From Planctomycetota bacterium (GTDB lineage Bacteria; Planctomycetota; Phycisphaerae; SM23-33): a DNA stretch of 36,616 nucleotides. Location: the NCBI GenBank assembly GCA_012729725.1, contig JAAYCO010000069.1, forward strand, positions 1 through 36,616. Reading direction: 5' to 3'. The translations under genes and the position numbers were made by a program. How positions within the stretch are numbered: position 1 is the stretch's first letter; each line of letters starts with the position of its first letter. The notes under the pieces were generated by a model. It did no database searches. It was not told the DNA's origin and saw only the letters and a program-made list of their open reading frames with translations. Shown here in pieces: positions 16,633-23,493 of this stretch.

Positions 16633-18846
16633 TTGGATCCGCTGGCCGATTTGAACGAACCTCAGCGTCAGGCAGTGACGCACATCGAAGGCCCCCTGCT
16701 GGTGCTGGCCGGCGCGGGCTCCGGAAAGACGCGCGTCATTACCAGGCGCATCGCGTACCTGGTTCAACAGGGCGTGGCGCCTTGGAATGTGCTGGCCCTG
16801 ACCTTCACCAATAAGGCGGCCGGGGAGATGAAACAGCGCGTCGAGGCTATGGGAGTGTCCAGAGGCGCAACCGTCTGCACATTCCACTCGCTCTGCGCAA
16901 GGTTGCTGCGGGAATTCAGTATCGAATCCGGCCTTGGCAGGAATTTCTCGATCTATGATCGCGACGACCAGGTGAAGCTGGTCAAGGAAGCCATGGCCGA
17001 TCTGGAGATTCCTTCCGACAGGATCCCCCCGGGCGCGGTTCACGCAGCCATTTCGCATGCCAAGAATCGTTTGCAGACCGCCGAGATGTTCGCCGAGCAC
17101 GCCCAGGAGTTCTTTGATCGAAAGGTTGCCCAGATATTCATTGAGTATCAGCGCAGGCTCTCTGCTTCAAACGCTGTCGATTTTGACGATTTGCTGATGA
17201 AGATGGCTTCGTTGCTTGGCCACCGCAACGACATTCGACAGGCATTGAGCGACCGGTTCCGCTTCATCCTAATCGACGAGTACCAGGACACCAACCGAGC
17301 CCAGTACATCATCGCCCACGCAATCGCCATGGAGCACGAGAACATCTGCGCAACCGGCGATCCCGACCAGAGCATCTACGCCTGGCGCGGCGCGGATATC
17401 ACCAACATCATGGAGTTCGAGACCGACTACCCGCGCGCCAAGGTGGTTCGCCTTGAAGAGAACTACCGGTCCACGCAACCGATACTGACGGCTGCCTCGC
17501 GGCTCATTGCGCACAACAAGATGCGAAAAGACAAGACCTTGTGGACCCGGCGCGAGGATGGCGCCAATGTCCGCGTCCTGACCTGCCCAGACCAGTATTC
17601 CGAGGCGCGAGAGGTTGCATCAAGAATCTCCGCCGCAAAAAGGGCGGGCAGAGACTATGGCGACATCGCCGTCTTTTATCGCGTGAACAGCCTTTCCCGC
17701 GTAATGGAAGAGGCGCTTCTGCGAACGGCAATACCATATCGCATCGCCCGCGGCGTCGAGTTCTACAACCGCAAGGAAATCAAGGATCTCCTGGCGTATC
17801 TCAAGTTGATGGTCAACCCGGCAGACGATGTGTCGTTCGCCCGGGCGGTGAACACGCCGGCGAGAGGCATCGGCCAGACGACTCTAAAGCGGCTGGCGGA
17901 CTATGCAGCCTCGCAAAATACGCCGATGATGCGGGCGTGCGAAGAGGTGCTTCATTCGCCGCTGCCTGCCGCGGCAGCGAAAAAACTTGCCGGTTTCGCG
18001 GATCTTATTCGCGGCCTCTCGGCGGCGACGTTCGCCGGCGTCAAGAACACGATGGAGGCTGTGCTGGATCGCAGTGGACTTGGGGCCTCGCTTGGCGGAA
18101 AAGACGAGGAAGATCGCCAGGCACTGGCCAACGTGAACGAGTTGATCTCAAGCGCGCAGGAGTTTGACGCCTCGGCGGAGGAGCCTACCCTCGAAGCCTA
18201 TCTGCACCAGGTCGGACTGGTGAGCGACGTGGATCACTTCGAAGGCGCCGGCGGCACCGTCTCTCTGATGACGCTTCATGCCGCAAAAGGCCTTGAGTTC
18301 CCCGTTGTCTTCGTCGTGGGATGCGAGCAGGGCCTGCTGCCGTTTGAACGTGCTGACGAATCTATAGAGCCCGAAGCCGTGCAGAATCGACTTGAGGAAG
18401 AGCGCCGCCTGGCGTTTGTGGGAATGACCAGGGCAATGGACGAGCTGACGCTAAGTCATTCGCGCTCCCGCATGATTCGAGGCCAGACAATGCCAATGGC
18501 CCCATCGCTTTATCTTGAGGAAATAGGAAAAGAAAACATCACCTTCGAATCGCCGTTTGACTCGCAAACTCCGGCGATCAGGCCCATGCGACGCGCAAGC
18601 GGCGGGTTCTATGAGGATGTGGTTCAGCGGGCGGCTATTGAGGAGATGCAGGAACACCCGGAGGCGGCATTCCCTCCGGAGTACGAGGACCTGCAAGTGG
18701 GTTCGCGAGTAAGGCATCCATCCTTCGGCGACGGGCAGGTCACGCGCGTCAGCCAACAGTGGCCAAACACCAGGGTGGATGTCTTCTTTGAGCGCGGCGG
18801 CCCCAAGACGCTGGTGCTTGCATTGTCGAAGCTCAGGGTGCTTTAG
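16633..18846 (+). CDS. pcrA: ATP-dependent DNA helicase PcrA/UvrD (superfamily 1)
   Basis: The predicted 737-aa protein is a 3'-5' SF1A helicase of the PcrA/UvrD family, used in nucleotide excision and mismatch repair and in removing RecA from DNA. The motifs in order are Q-motif LNEPQRQAV, Walker A GAGSGKT (about 27-33), LTFTNKAAGEMKQRV, Walker B IDEYQDTN, GDPDQSIYAWRGA, LEENYRST, MTLHAAKGLEFPVVF and LAFVGMTRAMDEL. The C-terminal 50 residues (VGSRVRHPSFGDGQV...) form the Tudor-like RNA polymerase-binding tail found in PcrA/UvrD. The likely start is TTG 16633: AGGAG lies seven bases upstream and the helicase homology begins at once. The upstream open frame (from 16492) is then non-coding. Length fits PcrA. 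Confidence 0.95.
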   Translation: MDPLADLNEPQRQAVTHIEGPLLVLAGAGSGKTRVITRRIAYLVQQGVAPWNVLALTFTNKAAGEMKQRVEAMGVSRGATVCTFHSLCARLLREFSIESGLGRNFSIYDRDDQVKLVKEAMADLEIPSDRIPPGAVHAAISHAKNRLQTAEMFAEHAQEFFDRKVAQIFIEYQRRLSASNAVDFDDLLMKMASLLGHRNDIRQALSDRFRFILIDEYQDTNRAQYIIAHAIAMEHENICATGDPDQSIYAWRGADITNIMEFETDYPRAKVVRLEENYRSTQPILTAASRLIAHNKMRKDKTLWTRREDGANVRVLTCPDQYSEAREVASRISAAKRAGRDYGDIAVFYRVNSLSRVMEEALLRTAIPYRIARGVEFYNRKEIKDLLAYLKLMVNPADDVSFARAVNTPARGIGQTTLKRLADYAASQNTPMMRACEEVLHSPLPAAAAKKLAGFADLIRGLSAATFAGVKNTMEAVLDRSGLGASLGGKDEEDRQALANVNELISSAQEFDASAEEPTLEAYLHQVGLVSDVDHFEGAGGTVSLMTLHAAKGLEFPVVFVVGCEQGLLPFERADESIEPEAVQNRLEEERRLAFVGMTRAMDELTLSHSRSRMIRGQTMPMAPSLYLEEIGKENITFESPFDSQTPAIRPMRRASGGFYEDVVQRAAIEEMQEHPEAAFPPEYEDLQVGSRVRHPSFGDGQVTRVSQQWPNTRVDVFFERGGPKTLVLALSKLRVL

Positions 18847-18906
18847 AGCCGCCAGGGCTGCAAATCATGGTCGCCATGCTTCCACGGTTCTGATAAGGTA
18901 TTTCAC

Positions 18907-20283
18907 ATGGAGAAGTTAGACAACGTTTCGGCTGACATACTGATTGTTGAAGACGAGGTCGCCCACGCTGACGCGATTCTCGAAGGCCTCGAGCGCATTG
19001 GCCATCGTTGCAGGGTTGCCAACGACGGCGCCACGGGCATTGCCCAGATCAAGAACCACGCCTTTGACATTATCGTGACAGACCTGGTTCTTGGCGGTCC
19101 CCAGGATGGTCTTGCGGTGCTTGCCGCCGCCAGGGAGTTTTCGCCCGGCGCAAAGGTCATTCTGATTACGGCTCATTCTTCGGTGCAAACCTGTCGTGCA
19201 GCGCTGCAGCAAGGGGCTTTTGACTACATAGAGAAGCCGCTTGATCTGGACGAGCTTCGCATGGTCGTACAAAGGGCAGCGGAGGACACCGCACACAGAC
19301 GGGCGATAGTAGAGCTTCGCCAGCGGCTTGACGAGAAATTCGGGTTCGAGAACATCATCGGACAAAGCCCGGCGATGCTGCGCGTGCTTGAAACTGTCAG
19401 GCGCGTGGCTGCCTCAGACATTCCAGTCCTTCTGCTGGGTGAAAGCGGCACGGGAAAAGAACTGCTTGCCAACGCCCTGCACCAGAACTCCCGCCGGTCT
19501 GACGGGCGATTCGTGGCGATAAACTGCGCGGGTCTCAGTGAAACGCTGCTGGAGGACGAGCTTTTCGGCCACGTTAAGGGTGCGTATACCGGTGCCACCT
19601 CTGACCGGTCCGGAAGGTTCGAGCATGCCAACGGCGGAACGCTGTTTCTGGACGAGGTGGGCGACATGCCCCCTGCCATGCAGGCGAAGCTGCTTCGGGT
19701 CCTTGAGAACGGCGAGGTTGTGCGCGTAGGCGCTAACGAGCCCATTCGGGTCAACGTCCGCATTGTCAGCGCCACGAACAGCGACTTGCCCGAAAGGGTG
19801 AAAAACAAGAAGTTCCGCGAGGATCTGTACTTCAGGGTCAAGGGCGCGACGGTTGAAATTCCGCCGCTTCGCCAAAGACGCGAAGACATTGGCCTGCTGA
19901 TAGATCATTTTCTTAAGCAGGCGTCGGCTAATCACGGCACGAAGGTGGACGGCATGTCTTCCGACGCCAGACGTGTTCTGACGGCATATCTCTGGCCCGG
20001 CAATGTGCGCCAGTTGCGCAATGTGGTCGAGAACATGGTCGTGCTCTCGGGCGGCGGCAGGCTGGAAGTTCGAGACATACCGCCGGAGATCCACAAGCAG
20101 CCTGACGACCTTGCCGACGCTCAGTTGGGACACCTGGCGGGCATTAGTCTTGAGCAGGCGGAAAAGGAACTAATCCGCAACACCCTGAAGATGACAAGCG
20201 GAAATCGCGAGCAGGCCGCCGGCATTCTTGGCATTGGCGAACGCACGTTATACAGGAAGATAAAGCAGTACGAGATCGAGTAG
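18907..20283 (+). CDS. NtrC-family sigma-54 activator/response regulator
   Basis: A 458-aa protein with three domains. A receiver domain (about 10-125) has the phospho-acceptor Asp in VTDLVLGG (D59), an acidic pair in VEDE and the Lys in IEKPLD. An AAA+ domain (about 150-385) has Walker A GESGTGKE, Walker B GGTLFLDEVGD, and the sigma-54 contact loop GAYTGA, a Tyr variant of the usual GAFTGA. A Fis-type helix-turn-helix at the end includes NREQAAGILGIGERTLYRKIKQ. It should activate sigma-54 promoters when phosphorylated. No histidine kinase is adjacent, so its partner and targets are elsewhere. It begins 60 nt after the helicase gene; AAGG upstream of ATG 18907 is a fair ribosome binding site. 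Confidence 0.95.
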   Translation: MEKLDNVSADILIVEDEVAHADAILEGLERIGHRCRVANDGATGIAQIKNHAFDIIVTDLVLGGPQDGLAVLAAAREFSPGAKVILITAHSSVQTCRAALQQGAFDYIEKPLDLDELRMVVQRAAEDTAHRRAIVELRQRLDEKFGFENIIGQSPAMLRVLETVRRVAASDIPVLLLGESGTGKELLANALHQNSRRSDGRFVAINCAGLSETLLEDELFGHVKGAYTGATSDRSGRFEHANGGTLFLDEVGDMPPAMQAKLLRVLENGEVVRVGANEPIRVNVRIVSATNSDLPERVKNKKFREDLYFRVKGATVEIPPLRQRREDIGLLIDHFLKQASANHGTKVDGMSSDARRVLTAYLWPGNVRQLRNVVENMVVLSGGGRLEVRDIPPEIHKQPDDLADAQLGHLAGISLEQAEKELIRNTLKMTSGNREQAAGILGIGERTLYRKIKQYEIE

Positions 20284-20315
20284 CAGCTTTCGCCCTGCAT
20301 TCGGCGCCAGAAACG

Positions 20316-20531
20316 TTACGCTGCAACCTCTTCATAGTACTCGATCACTTCCTCCTCTATCTGCGGAGGAACGCAGTTGCTCAAGGCGGCAAGATAGCCA
20401 ATGATGGCTTCTTCGATCTTCACCTTGGCCTCTTCATATGTCTGCCCTCGGCTGGAGCATCCTGGCAAAGATGGACAAACCGATCTGTATGTGCCCCTCG
20501 CCTCATGGATTATACGAATTCCCAGCCTCAT
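20316..20531 (-). CDS. HicB-like (antitoxin-type) small protein
   Basis: The 71-aa protein matches the HicB fold, a partial RNase H-like domain found in HicAB antitoxins and in stand-alone proteins. The pattern YRSVCPSLPGCSSRGQTYEEAKVKIEEAIIGYLAAL corresponds to HicB's Y...P.LPGC...G.T.EEA...I.EAI..YL. It has an acidic tail. ATG 20531 is chosen because GAGG lies eight bases upstream; a GTG three codons earlier is possible. No HicA toxin (about 60-80 aa, dsRBD-like) is next to it: downstream is the converging NtrC gene, and upstream there are only 175 nt before fmdB on the other strand. It lacks the C-terminal DNA-binding domain of long HicB proteins. Confidence 0.8.
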   Translation of the reverse strand: MRLGIRIIHEARGTYRSVCPSLPGCSSRGQTYEEAKVKIEEAIIGYLAALSNCVPPQIEEEVIEYYEEVAA

Positions 20532-20706
20532 GATTACCACCTCACCTGCTCCATTACCTCATTCTATGCGTAGGAGAAGATAGTAGTCACCGTAAGTGCG
20601 CCGCTCTTTCTTGAACACAACCTAAAGCTTTAATAACCATGCATTTACGTTGCGGTTGATTTCCGGTCGCCCCACGGGTAAACTTTATGTTCCGTTAGGA
20701 TTTACT

Positions 20707-20928
20707 ATGCCGATTTTTGAGTACATCTGCGGCAGTTGTGGAAAAACCAGCGAATTTCTTGTCTCCAACAGGGACCAGCAGGTTGTATGTCCTGAATGTG
20801 GAGAGGAGAAGCTTGAGCGGAAGTTTTCCACGTTTTCCGCCCATCAGGGTGGATCATCCCAGCCGCCCTGCGCCGAGAGGTGTCCATCCGGCGGGTCTTG
20901 CTGCAGCAGTTGCCCAATGTCGGGATAG
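20707..20928 (+). CDS. FmdB-type zinc ribbon protein
   Basis: This 73-aa protein begins MPIFEYICGSCGKTSEFLV and continues VVCPECGEEKLERKFSTFSA. The CxxC...CxxC pattern forms a single zinc ribbon of the FmdB/CxxC_CxxC_SSSS regulatory-protein family (usually 60-110 aa). The C-terminus is Ser/Gly/Cys-rich with a second cysteine cluster (CAERCPSGGSCCSSC), as in many family members. AGGA eight bases before ATG 20707 supports the start. It precedes the TPR protein gene by 42 nt. The role in the cell is unknown; the FmdB name comes from a proposed regulator of formamidase genes. Confidence 0.9.
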   Translation: MPIFEYICGSCGKTSEFLVSNRDQQVVCPECGEEKLERKFSTFSAHQGGSSQPPCAERCPSGGSCCSSCPMSG

Positions 20929-20970
20929 CCGATTCGGGCTGCGAGCCACTGGTCGTACGAGAAGGGCGTA

Positions 20971-22224
20971 ATGTCAAGAGCGACCGTGACATGCTGGTTT
21001 CTTTTGCTTTTGACGCCATTGGCCATGGCGGACACGCTCATAACGACCGATGGCAGGGTCTTCACCGGGACAATCACGGACGAGCAAGACACTGTTCGTG
21101 TTGATACTGACCTGGGGGTTGTGCGGCTTGACCGTAGCGAAGTCCGCGAGATCATCTCGCAGGAAGATCCCCGTGCCGAACTCCAGCGCCGCCTGGCCGA
21201 GTTGCCCGACAACGTCATAGAGGCGATTGTCGAGCTTGCACAGTGGGCATCATCAAAAGGCCTTGATGATCAAGCTCGGGATCTGTACCAGCGCGTAATC
21301 AGCATAGAGCCCTCTAATGTCACGGCCCGCCAGGCGCTTGGTTATGTTCTGATACAGGGATCGTGGCTTACTCTCTCTGAGGCAATCGAGGCTGCCGGCG
21401 GAAAGCTGCGTTATGATCAGCACAGAAACGTTCTGAACGATTTCTTGCCCGTACTCGAGCCGTTGGCGAAATCACCGGAGAATCTCGTACTGGTGAAAGA
21501 GTTGCAGGCTCAGGCCCTGCTTCAGGACGGGCAAATCTCTGCTGCCAGGAGAGTCTTCGAAGAGCTTGCCTCATCCTTTGAGGGAACTGAAGGATACCGC
21601 TACAAGGCAGCAGCGGCCATGCTCAGAGAAAATCCAGACGGCATGTATGTGCTGTCCGAGTCGTACCCTCCTGAATTCGAGTTATTCGGCCGGGAAGACG
21701 AGACCATTGGTCCGGGCCCGGTATCGCTGGCCCAGCCGATGGCGCTTGAGGCGGCGCTGCGCGACATGGCCCGGCGAGAGCTGGAAGCCGCTCGCAAGCT
21801 CATGTCCGAGGCACGCGCGCTCGAAACGACCGATCCGCAGCTTGCATCCGCCAGAAATGACGAGGCCCTGGGATCTTTAGACAGGGCAGACGCCATAGTT
21901 CCGTCCATATCACGCAGCTACCGGGTTGAGATGACGCGGCGGCGAATAAACTCTATCCGCTCGGCGATAGATGCCGAGGCCCGCAACTTCGACAGTCAGA
22001 TGGCGACATTGGGCAAGCAATCGCTGGCCCCACCGGCCTTCAGGATGAAGGTCAACGAGTTGGTCCGCCTGTTGGACGGCATAAAGAAACATCTTAACGA
22101 GGTCGTCCGAATCGCCAACCCCTACCAGCGTGATCTGATCCTCGAATTCTCCTGGGCTCAGCGGGATCTGGCCCGGATAGCCGACATGCGTCAGGAACTG
22201 ACGGATGCGCTTGAAGGCAGATAG
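20971..22224 (+). CDS. Secreted TPR-containing protein of unknown function
   Basis: This 417-aa protein has an N-terminal signal peptide (CWFLLLLTPLAMA, cleavage about residue 20). A short beta domain (DTLITTDGRVFTGTITDEQD...LGVVRLDRSEVREI) follows, of a kind often seen at the start of exported planctomycete proteins. Residues about 70-120 form a TPR-like pair (DDQARDLYQRVISIEPSNVTARQ). The rest is helical, with Arg/Glu-rich segments and possible coiled coil (about 255-410). AAGGG five bases upstream of ATG 20971 supports the start. Its last 20 bases overlap the next gene, a secreted peptidase-like protein, so the two probably work together outside the cytoplasm. I cannot name a function. Confidence 0.75.
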   Translation: MSRATVTCWFLLLLTPLAMADTLITTDGRVFTGTITDEQDTVRVDTDLGVVRLDRSEVREIISQEDPRAELQRRLAELPDNVIEAIVELAQWASSKGLDDQARDLYQRVISIEPSNVTARQALGYVLIQGSWLTLSEAIEAAGGKLRYDQHRNVLNDFLPVLEPLAKSPENLVLVKELQAQALLQDGQISAARRVFEELASSFEGTEGYRYKAAAAMLRENPDGMYVLSESYPPEFELFGREDETIGPGPVSLAQPMALEAALRDMARRELEAARKLMSEARALETTDPQLASARNDEALGSLDRADAIVPSISRSYRVEMTRRRINSIRSAIDAEARNFDSQMATLGKQSLAPPAFRMKVNELVRLLDGIKKHLNEVVRIANPYQRDLILEFSWAQRDLARIADMRQELTDALEGR

Positions 22225-23404
22225 GCTTGCCCGCCGGCTGGGTGTGATAGTCTTCGCAGCGTGCTGCAGCGGCGTAGGGGCCGCCCAGACACCAAGCCTT
22301 CGCACTGCCATTGACGCCCTTCAGGCGGGACGTTACGAGGAGGCTCAGGAAATTGCATCCGAGCTGGCGTCCTGCCCCGTTGACCCGATTCATCGCGCTT
22401 GGTTGATAGCGGCTGATGCTCGCGCCGAAATGAAACAGTACAGTTCGGCAGTGCGAGCGTACCGCCTGTACCTTTCGGGCAGCGTGCCGGAGGAATCGCG
22501 AAGATACGTACTGTCGCGGATGCAACAGTGCCGTGCGGCCTTGGCCTCGGCGACGGTTGGCGCCAGGTCCCCCAGCGCCCGGCTCACCGCGCAGGAACTC
22601 GCCGAACTGGGGAGGGTTTATGGCAGATTCTTCACCGAATGCAGCGACAACTTCGTTGTCAAAGCCCTTAATCCGCTGCTTGCGAAACTGATTGCCGCCG
22701 AAGCGCAGTCCTGCCTGCGCCGCATTGTCAGGGATATTCTCGGCGACCAGGAGTTCCCGCACGTCGTCGAGATTCATGTCTGGGGCAGCCAGCGCGAGTA
22801 TCTGGCGAACGCCCGCAATGCCGAAGACTGGTCGGGCGGCCGATTCAGCATTCAGAGCGTCAACGGCTTGCTCACCCGCCGCATAGATCTGACGCAGTGC
22901 GATTCCAAGGGCGCCTTTCTGACGATCATGCTTGATCGCATCCTGCCGCACGAGATGAGCCATTTGGTTATGCAGGAACGGTTTGGCGACGCCCCCTGCC
23001 CACTGTTTCTCAACGAAGGTCTGGCCATGGTCAATGAGTCCGCCGATCATAATGAGCGGATACTCCGCGCGGGCGCCGTTCTTGCCGACGAGGCGGACTA
23101 CTCGCTGGAAAGTCTGCTGCTTCACACGCCCCCCGACGGCGGGCAGGCGGAGGCCTTCTATGCGCTTTCATACAGTTTTACCTCGTATCTCTACTCCCGC
23201 CTGTCCCATCAACGTTTTGATCTTCTGCTCGAGCACATTAAGGAAGGCTGCACCTTTGCCGATGCGCTTCAACGGACCCTGCACGTCGTGCCGCGTGACG
23301 ATTTTCTGCTGGAGCTTTGCCTTGCCTGGCGCAAGCGAGCCGAAGAGGATGCATACTTTGTCAGGTCGCTGATGCAGGCGAGGAACGCCGCCGAGGGGCA
23401 ATAG
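22205..23404 (+). CDS. Secreted peptidase-MA-like metalloprotease (HEMSH)
   Basis: The 399-aa protein has a signal peptide (LGVIVFAACCSGVGAAQ, cleavage about residue 27), a TPR-like helical N-terminal part (TAIDALQAGRYEEAQEIASEL), and a C-terminal gluzincin-type domain. The zinc motif is HEMSH (residues 249-253), and the likely third ligand is Glu271 in FLNEGLAMVNES, giving HExxH-x17-E, the layout of peptidase MA/DUF1570-like proteins. The later YALSYSFTSYLYSR segment is also typical of that family. All three metal ligands and the catalytic Glu are present, so activity is plausible. It overlaps the upstream TPR protein gene by 20 bases in a different frame. The substrate is unknown. Confidence 0.8.
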   Translation: MRLKADRLARRLGVIVFAACCSGVGAAQTPSLRTAIDALQAGRYEEAQEIASELASCPVDPIHRAWLIAADARAEMKQYSSAVRAYRLYLSGSVPEESRRYVLSRMQQCRAALASATVGARSPSARLTAQELAELGRVYGRFFTECSDNFVVKALNPLLAKLIAAEAQSCLRRIVRDILGDQEFPHVVEIHVWGSQREYLANARNAEDWSGGRFSIQSVNGLLTRRIDLTQCDSKGAFLTIMLDRILPHEMSHLVMQERFGDAPCPLFLNEGLAMVNESADHNERILRAGAVLADEADYSLESLLLHTPPDGGQAEAFYALSYSFTSYLYSRLSHQRFDLLLEHIKEGCTFADALQRTLHVVPRDDFLLELCLAWRKRAEEDAYFVRSLMQARNAAEGQ

Positions 23405-23493
23405 ACTTGACTGGCCTGATTGTCCCGCGATAATCGCCATACGTAACAATTGCAGGGGCTTTGCAGGCGGTTATCAACCAGGAGTCAAGCAAC

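Noticed and set aside
20559-20618. 19-codon minus-strand frame upstream of the HicB-like gene
   Set aside because: It is too short, starts at a GTG with no ribosome binding site, and has no similarity to HicA that I can see.
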